DNA from: Flavobacterium notoginsengisoli
GTDB taxonomy: Bacteria > Bacteroidota > Bacteroidia > Flavobacteriales > Flavobacteriaceae
Length of the DNA: 64,000 nucleotides
Reading direction: 5' to 3'
Assembly (NCBI RefSeq): GCF_014207905.1
Contig: NZ_JACHLB010000011.1
Span: 1 to 64,000, forward strand
Every line of letters begins with the position of its first letter. The stretch's first letter is position 1. Made by a program: the position numbers and the translations under genes. A model generated the notes under the pieces. The model was given only the letters and a program-made list of their open reading frames with translations, made no database searches and was not told where the DNA came from. This document shows positions 34,873-43,087 of this stretch, in pieces.

Positions 34873-36480
34873 TTAATATCCAGGATTTTGATCCAAAGCA
34901 GGATTTAGTACTCTTGCATAAGTTGGAACTGGAAAAATACGACGATATGTATCCGCATTTGTTTTGAATCCCCATTTTCCTTCATATTTACCAAAACGAA
35001 TCATATCATTTCTATGCCATGCTTCCCAAGCAAATTCGCGACTTCTTTCTTGATAAATTTCTTCTAAAGTTACCCCAGTCCAAGCTGCAGATGTTGTACG
35101 GTTTGAACGAACCATATTAACCAATGCAACAGGAGTTTGTCCTAAAGTTGCGCTTCCTCCACGTAAGATCGCTTCAGCTTTCATCAAGATAACATCTGAA
35201 TAACGTAAAAAAGGTACGTCGTTATTTTGATTACGGTTTGTTGATGTTGCATCTGGATAGAATTTTATGTTTCTGTAACCCATATTCCAAGCAATTTCAT
35301 CATTTCCGCAATCAAATAAAGCTGGATTCTGACGAAGCACAACATCTGGCGTTAAGTTTACCTGATAAGTGTAAGCTGCACCACCATCTGAACCAGTATA
35401 GAATTGGTCATATCCTTTTTTTGTTGTTGTAACCATTACTGGAGTAACACCATCATTCATATATTGCAATCCAGTTAGCCACTGTCTGTTACGAATATCC
35501 GTAGCATCATTAAAATAAGCATAGAATTCTGGCAATGTACTTCTTGGTGCACTAGGAGTAAACGGAAGACCAAATTTTGCTCTTTCAGAACGAGGCACAT
35601 CATAACGTGCATGATACATTTGCCCATTGAAGCCTACTGACGTAGCTGCAGGATCAAAAGGAACAGCAAAAATGAATTCTTTCATAGCTGGACCATTATT
35701 CGGATAAAACATCTGAAGGTAAGTGCTTCTAGATTCAATCGTATACAAACCTGAATTAATTACCGCATCACAAGCCGCAATACACTCGTTGTTACGCTGT
35801 GTTCCCGTGTATACTTCTGCGTTTAAGTATAATTTGGCAAGCATTGCATTAGCAGTTTGTTTATTTGGTCTACCATAAGTAGAAATTCCAGATGCGGGAT
35901 TTAAATTAGGAACTGCACTTTTTAATTCTTTTTCTATGAAATTGAAAACTTCTATTCTGCTCGATCTTGGTTTAGAACTGAAATCTCCATATACTGTATC
36001 AAGTGGAACGCCCCCGTAACAATCCATCATCATAAAATAAGAAATGGCACGCATTGTTTTTAATTCAGCCATAATTGTCGATTTTTCTGCTCCAGTAGGC
36101 ATAGCAGTATTTAAAATTGAGATGGTCTGATTAGTGGTTCCAATAACTTTCTCTGCCCAATCCCATGGACCAACTCCATTGTCTGGTGTCCAATCATGGT
36201 AATGCTGACAAGCATAACCTCTATTATCAAACCAGTTTCCACCACGTGCCGGCAAAATAGCTTCATCAGTAGTTAGCGACTGTGACCACCACCAAGAAAA
36301 TGCAAAATCTCCACGAAAGGCTGCATAAACTGGTCCTGTTGTTTGAATATATTGTGTTGAATTCTGAGGAAAAACTTCCGGTGTTAATTGCGTTGTAATA
36401 GGCACTTCAAGATCGTCGCAAGACCATACTAAACCAGCCAAAAGAACTGGAAGACCTAAATATTTTAATATCTTTTTCAT
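34873..36480 (-). CDS. SusD/RagB family glycan-binding lipoprotein
   Basis: This outer-membrane surface lipoprotein forms the lid of a SusC transporter. The lipobox LVWSC is followed by DD, matching the acidic signal for surface export. The protein has SusD-typical TPR helices (TIMAELKTMRAISYFMMMDCYGGVPL, interrupted by loops) and the C-terminal RagB block (VPFLRYSDVILMKAEA, YQERSREFAWEAWHRNDMIRFGKY). Tryptophan-rich N-terminal loops (FSWWWSQS) could stack on sugars. It lies 18 bp after its SusC partner. The ligand is not predictable from the sequence. Confidence 0.93.
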   Translation of the reverse strand: MKKILKYLGLPVLLAGLVWSCDDLEVPITTQLTPEVFPQNSTQYIQTTGPVYAAFRGDFAFSWWWSQSLTTDEAILPARGGNWFDNRGYACQHYHDWTPDNGVGPWDWAEKVIGTTNQTISILNTAMPTGAEKSTIMAELKTMRAISYFMMMDCYGGVPLDTVYGDFSSKPRSSRIEVFNFIEKELKSAVPNLNPASGISTYGRPNKQTANAMLAKLYLNAEVYTGTQRNNECIAACDAVINSGLYTIESRSTYLQMFYPNNGPAMKEFIFAVPFDPAATSVGFNGQMYHARYDVPRSERAKFGLPFTPSAPRSTLPEFYAYFNDATDIRNRQWLTGLQYMNDGVTPVMVTTTKKGYDQFYTGSDGGAAYTYQVNLTPDVVLRQNPALFDCGNDEIAWNMGYRNIKFYPDATSTNRNQNNDVPFLRYSDVILMKAEAILRGGSATLGQTPVALVNMVRSNRTTSAAWTGVTLEEIYQERSREFAWEAWHRNDMIRFGKYEGKWGFKTNADTYRRIFPVPTYARVLNPALDQNPGY

Positions 36481-36498
36481 AATTTTTGAATTTAATTT

Positions 36499-39400
36499 TT
36501 AGAAGCTAACGTTTAAACCGAACATATACGTTCTAGTTTTTGGATAGAAGTTATTAGAATCTACACCTGGAGCTGTTCCTCCTTGTTCAACCTCTGGGTC
36601 AATTCCGGTGTATTTCGTAATAACGAACACATTGTTAATCGTTTGGTAAATACGTACACTGCTTATGTACCTTCCAACTTTACCAAAATTATATCCTAAA
36701 GTCATGTTGTCTAATCTTAAATAACTACCGTCTTCAATAAAACGATCAGAATATTTATAAGAGTTAAGGTCGTTTGGTGACTCGTTTCCTGCGTCAACTA
36801 AAATATTATTGGTCATTGCTGTACTCGGTCTGAATAAATCGGCACGAGTGGCATTGAAAATCTTGTTACCAAATACTCCTCTGAAGAAAATACTTAAATC
36901 AAATTTTTTGTATTGAAAGTTATTTCCCCATCCAAGTAATAATTTTGGCTGTGCGCTTCCTGCATAGTGGTAATCTACCCCAATTTGAGGTGTAGTTGTC
37001 AAATCACCATTTTTGTCATAATATTGAGAAACTCCATTAGCATTTTTTCCTGCATATTTCAATGTAAAGAATTGTCCTAAAGGTTTTCCTTCTTTGAAGA
37101 TTTGTAAAGTACTTCCTGTTTGTCCGCCTCCATCTGGCTGTACACGACGAATAGAATCTCCTCCAACAAAGAATGGGCTAGTTAATTTTACGATTTCGTT
37201 CTTGTTATGAGCCAAGTTCAAATTTGTTGTCCAGCTGAAATCTGCTGTTTTAACAGGAGTTGTGCTCAAACTAAGTTCGATACCTTTGTTAGACATTGTT
37301 CCTCCGTTTGCTACAATTGTTCCTACTGGTACAAGCACAGGGTTAACATTGTAGTTAAAGATCATATCTGTTGTTTTCTTGTCGTACACATCAACAGAAC
37401 CTGTTACTTTTCCTTTTAAGATTGAGAAATCAAGTCCGATGTTTGCCGTAGCTGTTTTTTCCCATTTCAAATCTGGGTTCGCAGCTTGGTTTGGTCCGTA
37501 AGCACCAATCTGTTGTCCGTTGTAGTAGAAAGTTCCTAAACTACCAGAAATAAATTGCGCTGTGTAAGCATTAAATCCAGAAGAGTTTCCTGTAACCCCC
37601 CAGCTTCCTCTTAGTTTCAAGTCACTAAAGAATTCTTGATTCTGCATGAAGCTTTCTTTGTCAATTCTCCAAGCACCACCCACAGATGGGAAATATCCCC
37701 ATTGATTGTTAGCTCCAAACATAGATCCACCATCTCGTCTGATAGATCCTTGTAAAAGGTATTTATCTTTATAGTTATAGTTTAAACGAGCAAAATAAGC
37801 AATTAAACGTGTTTTTTGATATGCTTTACTATCTCCAAAATTTACCACATAACCATTAACAGAAGTATAGTTACTTAAAGCAAGGTTATTGTATCCTACA
37901 TTATCAACTGGGAAATTTGTTGTAGTTGCTTGAAATCCGTCTCCCAATGTATTTTCTTGCCATGAATATCCTAAAACAGCTTTTATTTTATGAGATCCAA
38001 AAGTTCTATCCCAAGTAAAGAAACTCTCAATAATGTTATTTCTTGTTTCATAAGAATTTCTCAAAGCAGAACCATTTACCCCAAAGTTAACCAATGATTT
38101 TGTCAAAGGTGGATCTGGATTGTTGTAAAAGTTCGCACTATTGTATTGAGAATAATAGCTATCATAGAATTCTCCGTGAGAAGACGTTAATCTTTGGTGT
38201 GCTAAATTCAAGTTGTAAGTAATTCCGAATGGAAGTTTTACTTCAGCAGTAAGATTACCAACAAGGTTATTTGTTGTTGTTTCATCTGTTCCGTGTTCAA
38301 TTAACGCAACTGGATTAAAATATCCTGGGCTTGTAAAGTTTTCGAAAAAACTTCCATCTGCATTTCTAACTGGAGAAACTGGTAAATAACTTGCTGCTTG
38401 CAGAAGAACCGTATTACGCTGTGGTACGTTTTGGTAATCTGTTTTTGAGTTCGTAACATTTAAACCAAATTTCACTTTATCATCAAAAGCAAATTGTTCT
38501 ACAGACAAACGAGCAATGATACGAGAGAAATCACTTTTCTTCATTACCCCTTCTCTGCTAAGAGAAGTAATACTAGCAGTATAGCTTCCATGATCTCCAC
38601 CACCGCTCATAGATAAGTTGTGGCTAGTAGACATTGCGCGACCTGGTCTCATAATTTCTTTTAACCAGTTTGTGTTTGCGCCTTTATCATTTTCTGGAGT
38701 AAAGCTCAAATTGTTTTTAGTTGTAAAAGCTCTTAATTGATCTGCATTCATCATATCCAGATTATTAGAAACTTCTTCAAAACCAACATATCCGTTGTAA
38801 GCAACTTGTGTTCTACCTTTACTTCCTTTTTTAGTTGTAACCATGATAACCCCATTTGCAGCACGGTTACCATAGATTGCAGTTGCAGCAGCATCTTTTA
38901 AAACATCAATAGATGCAATATCGTCTGGTGAAATAACAGAGATATCTACTCCAGGAATTCCATCAATTACATAAAATGGCCCTTGAGAACTATTTAATGT
39001 CGAAACTCCACGCATTACTACAGAAGCTGTTTTTGTCGGGTCACCGCTTGAAGAAATATTCAAACCAGAAACTTTACCTTGTAAAAGTTGTCCAACATCA
39101 CTAATTGCTCCTTTATTCATCTCTTCTGCTTTTATGGAAGTTACAGAAGTAGTAAGGTTTTTTCGATTTCCTTTTCCGTATCCTACTACAACGACTTGTT
39201 CAAGATTGTTTGTAGTAGATTGTAATTTAATTGAATAATTAGATTTTGTTCCGTCTAATTTTAAAGTTTGATCATCAAATCCGATAAAAGAAACGACTAA
39301 TACTGCATTTTTATTTGAAACTGAAAATTTAAATTTTCCATCAAAATCTGTTGTTACAGTATTTGTTGTACCATTTTCGATTATGTTCGCGGCTGGCAGA

Positions 39401-39510
39401 GGAATACCTTTGTCATCTAAAACCACACCGGACACTTCTGTTTTTTGTGCCCAAGTATTAATTGAGAAGCCAAAGAAAAAGGCTAATAATAAAAGTTTAA
39501 GTTTTTCCAT
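36499..39510 (-). CDS. SusC/RagA family TonB-dependent glycan transporter
   Basis: This 1003-residue outer-membrane importer works with SusD and is powered by TonB. Its order is signal peptide (ending ...NTWAQ), CarboxypepD-regulatory-like domain (about 25-105), TonB-dependent plug (VVVGYGKGNRKNLT, FYVIDGIPG, IDVLKDAAATAIYG) and a 22-strand barrel ending TYMFGLNVSF. It is complete. It has its own promoter, with the direct-repeat operator shared with GH89 and myo-inositol oxygenase. Confidence 0.95.
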   Translation of the reverse strand: MEKLKLLLLAFFFGFSINTWAQKTEVSGVVLDDKGIPLPAANIIENGTTNTVTTDFDGKFKFSVSNKNAVLVVSFIGFDDQTLKLDGTKSNYSIKLQSTTNNLEQVVVVGYGKGNRKNLTTSVTSIKAEEMNKGAISDVGQLLQGKVSGLNISSSGDPTKTASVVMRGVSTLNSSQGPFYVIDGIPGVDISVISPDDIASIDVLKDAAATAIYGNRAANGVIMVTTKKGSKGRTQVAYNGYVGFEEVSNNLDMMNADQLRAFTTKNNLSFTPENDKGANTNWLKEIMRPGRAMSTSHNLSMSGGGDHGSYTASITSLSREGVMKKSDFSRIIARLSVEQFAFDDKVKFGLNVTNSKTDYQNVPQRNTVLLQAASYLPVSPVRNADGSFFENFTSPGYFNPVALIEHGTDETTTNNLVGNLTAEVKLPFGITYNLNLAHQRLTSSHGEFYDSYYSQYNSANFYNNPDPPLTKSLVNFGVNGSALRNSYETRNNIIESFFTWDRTFGSHKIKAVLGYSWQENTLGDGFQATTTNFPVDNVGYNNLALSNYTSVNGYVVNFGDSKAYQKTRLIAYFARLNYNYKDKYLLQGSIRRDGGSMFGANNQWGYFPSVGGAWRIDKESFMQNQEFFSDLKLRGSWGVTGNSSGFNAYTAQFISGSLGTFYYNGQQIGAYGPNQAANPDLKWEKTATANIGLDFSILKGKVTGSVDVYDKKTTDMIFNYNVNPVLVPVGTIVANGGTMSNKGIELSLSTTPVKTADFSWTTNLNLAHNKNEIVKLTSPFFVGGDSIRRVQPDGGGQTGSTLQIFKEGKPLGQFFTLKYAGKNANGVSQYYDKNGDLTTTPQIGVDYHYAGSAQPKLLLGWGNNFQYKKFDLSIFFRGVFGNKIFNATRADLFRPSTAMTNNILVDAGNESPNDLNSYKYSDRFIEDGSYLRLDNMTLGYNFGKVGRYISSVRIYQTINNVFVITKYTGIDPEVEQGGTAPGVDSNNFYPKTRTYMFGLNVSF

Positions 39511-39543
39511 TTTGATATTGGTTAATTGGTTAAATAGTATTGA

Positions 39544-39598
39544 CGAAATTAGTGTTAAAGAAATGTTAGCAAATGGACATCTTATTCATAAACATGGA
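39544..39598 (-). promoter_or_regulatory. Promoter and putative HTCS operator of susCD
   Basis: On the coding strand the half-sites TCCAT lie at 39594-39598 and 39573-39577, with a period of 21 bp. The -33 TTG (39570-39572), an 18-bp spacer and TAATTTCG (39544-39551), which has one mismatch to TAnnTTTG, follow. The start codon is 33 bp further on. AAACATGGATAATTTC and AAATGGA on the plus strand recur upstream of myo-inositol oxygenase with the same 12-bp separation. Confidence 0.75.
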
Positions 39599-39788
39599 TA
39601 ATTTCTTTAAAGTCAATGACAGCAAGGCTTTTCAAGGTTATTTTTATGTAATTTTTTAATTAAAAATGTACTAATAAATCGTTTTCGTAAGTATTTCATT
39701 TCATAAAGTAAATGTTGTTTAAGGTTATAGTTTAAGTATTAAGTTAAATTTTGAATATATACGGATTAATTATCAGGGAAGTCTTTTT

Positions 39789-41960
39789 TTAATTGTTTTC
39801 TGTCCAATTTATTTCCCAATTTTTAATCAATTCTCTTTCTTTTGTTTCATCAAATGAAGTATTATTTACAGCTGATTTTTTTAAAACTTCTAAAAACATT
39901 TTCCATCTTGGCCAATAAAAACCTTTGTACATTCCGTGCCAAGATCTCGAAGCGTAATCATTCAAATGTCCTTCTCCGCCCCAAAGCGTAATTAAGGTTT
40001 TAGCATTTTTTGCATACAATTTAGAAACTGCTGGTGAGCTTGCATAATCTGAAGCCGATTTTACCCATTGGTCTAAACTATTTAATGGTTGCGCCGACAT
40101 TAAGTTATCAATATCTAAAACTTGTTTTTCTATTTCTTTAAATAATTGATCACCTTTTGCAATATCTTTTTTCTGATATGCCGCTACGCATTCCATTAAT
40201 TCTTCATCTATACATAAAGAATAATAATGTCTGTAAACATCAATTAAATCATATTGAATAAAGTTGTTTTTATTGTATTTCTTCGCTTCTTTAGCTAAAA
40301 TATCCAAAGCTTCTTTTAGTTTTTTCTTATTTCCAGGATTTCCTTTAAATTCTGTAATAGTCGCTGTAGGTCTTTTAAACAATAAATACGCTCCAGCCCT
40401 ATCATTCCACCAACGAGTTTCCCAATATTTTACATTATAAACAGATTCTAATAATAATTGCCAAGCTTGAAAAGTCGCTTTAGAAACTGTCTGTTCGTAT
40501 CTGGCAGTTAAATATTTTGTCAGCCAATCTTTTACAGGCTGTTTTCCTTTGCTCCACGGAAGATCATAAATATACTCGTATACAATCGAGTTATTATTTA
40601 ATCCTTCTGGCATTGCACCATAACCCACAACATTTCCTTTATTCGGATTTTTTAATAAACTCGTTAATTCATTTTTATAAAAACTCAAATCTCCATATAC
40701 AGGATTTGATCCTCCATAATTATGTACATATCCATAAGTCCATTGTTTCCCATAAAATGCTTCCTGATTTTCCCAAACTTTATATCTGTCGTTAGCATAA
40801 TCTTGAACCATCACTTTATCATTTGGAACTTTACTCAAAAATGCACTTGTCGCTTCTTTGGTCCAGAATTCTTTATTATCTCCAAAAAGCCATCCTTGCA
40901 TTACCCAAGTTGCGTCAGGAGCGGCTTCATTTATGGTTTCATAAACTGCGCTTCCGTAATTTGCTAGTTCTTCATATTTATTATGTTCAGAAACTGGTGG
41001 TTCAATTTCGTTAAAAGAATCTGCTAAATAGAAATTAGATTTTCCATACATTTTCGTGTAAATTTCGATAAAACGTTTTCCAATTTTTTTAAATAACGGG
41101 TCTTTAGAATCAACTAGAAAAGTACTTTCAAAACCACCTCCTGACCAAGATTTTAATTCTGTTATTTTAGCTTCTGGATGTTTTTCGGCGAAAGCCTTAG
41201 GAACATAACCGCTAAAAGCTGGCACAACAGGATGCATGTCTAAAGCACGCATTCTTTCTAAAATTTTCTTTTGAAGTTCTTGTTTTTTAATAAACCATTC
41301 TTTTGGCAATGGTCCTTCCAAACTATTAATGTTTCCCATACGTTGCCATGGCAAATACGCTGGACCTGCAAAATGTGCTTCTAATTGACTTTCTGTTAAG
41401 CCATATTCTTTCCATAATTCCTGCCACGCAGCTTCCTGACCTTCCATTGCTGTTGGAAGATTGATACCGTGCAAAGCCATCCAATCTATTTCTTGTTCCC
41501 AACGTTTCCAGTCCCACCACGGCGTTGTATAGCCAAAAGTACAGGCGTTTAGATATTCTCTAAATTCAAATGGTGTATTTCCTTTTTTGGAATATTTTGG
41601 CCATGTTTTAGGCAAATTAACTTTATTCCCTTCCCAACTTGCAAGAGCGGCTCCAATATCTCTTAGAAAATTATAAGCAGCATAACAAATTGCTGTATTA
41701 TTTGAACCTTTAATTTTTACAAGATTGTTTGTTGTTTCAACTTCAAACCAATCTTTATGTTCTGATTTTTTCTCAATAATAGTCAGTTCAAATTCATTAA
41801 CACGATTACCAACAAGTCTTTCTATTACCGCAGCAGCACTTTTTGTTTTCTCATCGCTGTTACAATAACCTTTTATAGCACCAAAAAAGAACAGCGTAAA
41901 AACTAACGCAGCCATTTTTAAGGAATTGCAATTTTTGATTTCAAAATTCATTCTATTCAT
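39789..41960 (-). CDS. GH89 alpha-N-acetylglucosaminidase (NAGLU-like)
   Basis: GH89 enzymes remove terminal alpha-linked GlcNAc with retention. This 723-residue protein aligns with human lysosomal NAGLU. The acid/base is E318 (DSFNEIEPP) and the nucleophile is E452 (AMPEGLNNN), at about the same spacing as the human pair. It contains the family block TTPWWDWKRWEQEIDWMALHG in its N-terminal third. A hydrophobic signal segment (about residues 16-33) indicates export. The start at 41960 or the ATG at 41951 is possible. It is a single-gene unit with an operator like that of SusC and an unusual leader terminator. Alpha-GlcNAc is rare in pectin, which makes this gene informative about the substrate. 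Confidence 0.92.
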   Translation of the reverse strand: MNRMNFEIKNCNSLKMAALVFTLFFFGAIKGYCNSDEKTKSAAAVIERLVGNRVNEFELTIIEKKSEHKDWFEVETTNNLVKIKGSNNTAICYAAYNFLRDIGAALASWEGNKVNLPKTWPKYSKKGNTPFEFREYLNACTFGYTTPWWDWKRWEQEIDWMALHGINLPTAMEGQEAAWQELWKEYGLTESQLEAHFAGPAYLPWQRMGNINSLEGPLPKEWFIKKQELQKKILERMRALDMHPVVPAFSGYVPKAFAEKHPEAKITELKSWSGGGFESTFLVDSKDPLFKKIGKRFIEIYTKMYGKSNFYLADSFNEIEPPVSEHNKYEELANYGSAVYETINEAAPDATWVMQGWLFGDNKEFWTKEATSAFLSKVPNDKVMVQDYANDRYKVWENQEAFYGKQWTYGYVHNYGGSNPVYGDLSFYKNELTSLLKNPNKGNVVGYGAMPEGLNNNSIVYEYIYDLPWSKGKQPVKDWLTKYLTARYEQTVSKATFQAWQLLLESVYNVKYWETRWWNDRAGAYLLFKRPTATITEFKGNPGNKKKLKEALDILAKEAKKYNKNNFIQYDLIDVYRHYYSLCIDEELMECVAAYQKKDIAKGDQLFKEIEKQVLDIDNLMSAQPLNSLDQWVKSASDYASSPAVSKLYAKNAKTLITLWGGEGHLNDYASRSWHGMYKGFYWPRWKMFLEVLKKSAVNNTSFDETKERELIKNWEINWTENN

Positions 41961-41999
41961 ATTCTTATATTTAATAAATTATAGCATCTCTTTATAAAA

Positions 42000-42031
42000 A
42001 AAGGGAGATTAAGCCGAATTAATCTCCCTAC
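42000..42031 (-). terminator. Intrinsic terminator in the GH89 leader
   Basis: AGGGAGATTAA (42002-42012) pairs perfectly with TTAATCTCCCT (42019-42029). On the minus strand it is followed by a run of seven T. It stands between the putative GH89 promoter (42159-42166) and the GH89 start (41960), about 40 bp before the ATG. It could be an attenuator or the end of a small RNA. A TATAATTTAT sequence downstream might be a second promoter. Confidence 0.65.
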
Positions 42032-42152
42032 TAATAAAAACTAACAAAATATTTACTAATCAACAACCTTCTACCTTTTGTTTTTATTACCAACTTTCTA
42101 AAAATATCTCTCCTATTAATGAAAAGTGAAGTAAAAGTAAATGGGTTTGAAT
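42000..42152 (-). ncRNA. Possible leader or small RNA upstream of GH89
   Basis: If transcription starts a few bases after the box at 42159-42166 and stops at the hairpin, an RNA of about 150 bases results. It contains no convincing coding frame. A 64-codon frame here begins upstream of the promoter box. Bacteroidetes glycan loci are known to carry regulatory small RNAs, but this one is inferred only from promoter and terminator placement. Confidence 0.3.
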
Positions 42153-42158
42153 TGAAGA

Positions 42159-42213
42159 TAAAATTACTGCTAATATGTATGTTAATAATGGACAGATTAA
42201 TCAAAAGAATAGA
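42159..42213 (-). promoter_or_regulatory. Promoter and putative HTCS operator of GH89
   Basis: On the coding strand this region aligns without gaps to the SusC promoter. It has TCTAT (42209-42213, one change from TCCAT), GTCCAT (half-site 42188-42192) 21 bp away, and TAATTTTA (42159-42166) after the same 21 bases. The -33 TTG is missing (TTA here), so this may be the most activator-dependent of the three. Confidence 0.6.
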
Positions 42214-42299
42214 CAATTTATCCATGATTCCTTAACTTTAAAGTTACAAACATCAATTTTGTATTTATTTAGAATGTTTAGTCTGATTTTACTGTAAAA

Positions 42300-42333
42300 C
42301 AAAAAAAAGAGCCTGAAAAATTCAGACTCTTTG
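42300..42333 (-). terminator. Terminator at the end of the pectin block
   Basis: AAAGAGCCTGAA (42306-42317) pairs with TTCAGACTCTTT (42321-42332) with one mismatch. On the minus strand it is followed by eight T. It lies 26 bp after the stop codon of the small lipoprotein gene and closes Block A. Confidence 0.75.
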
Positions 42334-42358
42334 CTAGTAAATTTTATTATTTAAAAAA

Positions 42359-43009
42359 TCAATTAAATATAACCGAATGATTTTTTTGTAATAATTCAGT
42401 CGAACTAATCTTTTTGGCTGTAAAAGTTTTGCCTTCAGATTTTTTTACATCTCCAAAATATTGCATACTGAAGGCAACATCATTTTGAGTTGAAGCAAGA
42501 ACCCCATCTTTATAAAAACTGGCAGTTCCTTTTCCAGTAAAGCTAACTTTATATTTCTGACCATTTTCGCTAACTTTAAAAGTGCCACTCAAAGGTCTTA
42601 TGCTTACTCCATTTGAAACAGACAAATCTCCTTTTCCTGGATTAATATTTTTTCCAAGAAGTGATTGTCCCCATTTTGTAAAAGTATATGCCGTTGCTTC
42701 AGAATATCCAGCGAAACTATAATCTCCTTTTGCTAAATTATTTTGAAGAGAAGAAAACAATTCAAAGTAGACAACTGCTCCGTCTTCTTTTTCAGAAATT
42801 GTTTTAGATCGCACCGAAAAATCAATATTATAAGCATTTCCACGAACGCCATAATTTTCAAGATAACCTTGTGATAATTCTACCGTTTGGCTACCGATTT
42901 TTAAAAAGCCTTTGTTTGAATTAGTATCCTGATTACTTTCATCATCACTTGAACAAGATGACAATAAAGTAATGAAAACCAGTACTAATAATTTTATACT
43001 ATTATTCAT
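42359..43009 (-). CDS. Small surface-lipoprotein of unknown function
   Basis: This is a 216-residue lipoprotein with the lipobox LLSSC followed by SSDDE, an acidic stretch of the kind that directs Bacteroidetes lipoproteins to the cell surface. The mature protein is beta-rich (KVSFTGKGTASFYKDG, GDYSFAGYSEATAYTF). I do not recognise a family. It may be a glycan-binding protein that accompanies the type IX-secreted pectinase encoded just upstream. The two are separated by a hairpin, and a strong terminator follows. Confidence 0.75.
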   Translation of the reverse strand: MNNSIKLLVLVFITLLSSCSSDDESNQDTNSNKGFLKIGSQTVELSQGYLENYGVRGNAYNIDFSVRSKTISEKEDGAVVYFELFSSLQNNLAKGDYSFAGYSEATAYTFTKWGQSLLGKNINPGKGDLSVSNGVSIRPLSGTFKVSENGQKYKVSFTGKGTASFYKDGVLASTQNDVAFSMQYFGDVKKSEGKTFTAKKISSTELLQKNHSVIFN

Positions 43010-43050
43010 ATCTATGATGATTTAATTTTTAAACTGATTCAAGTTTATAA

Positions 43051-43080
43051 ATTCGGAATGAACAGAAGCCCATTCCGAAT
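43051..43080 (-). terminator. Hairpin after the CE8-PL1 gene
   Basis: ATTCGGAATG (43051-43060) pairs perfectly with CATTCCGAAT (43071-43080), 8 bp after the stop codon of the large gene. On the minus strand ATTTATAAA follows, so it would be a weak terminator or an RNA-stabilising hairpin. Confidence 0.5.
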
Positions 43081-43087
43081 CTTGAAT

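Noticed and set aside
29933..41960. A host N-glycan or heparan sulfate degradation locus based on GH92 and GH89
   Set aside because: No GH18/GH85/GH163, GH20, sulfatase or heparin lyase is present; the neighbours are plant-glycan enzymes and inositol oxygenase.
42031..42225. 64-codon frame upstream of GH89 ending just before a terminator
   Set aside because: Its ATG lies upstream of the predicted promoter box and within the operator region, the composition is plain AT-rich, and no signal or family is visible.
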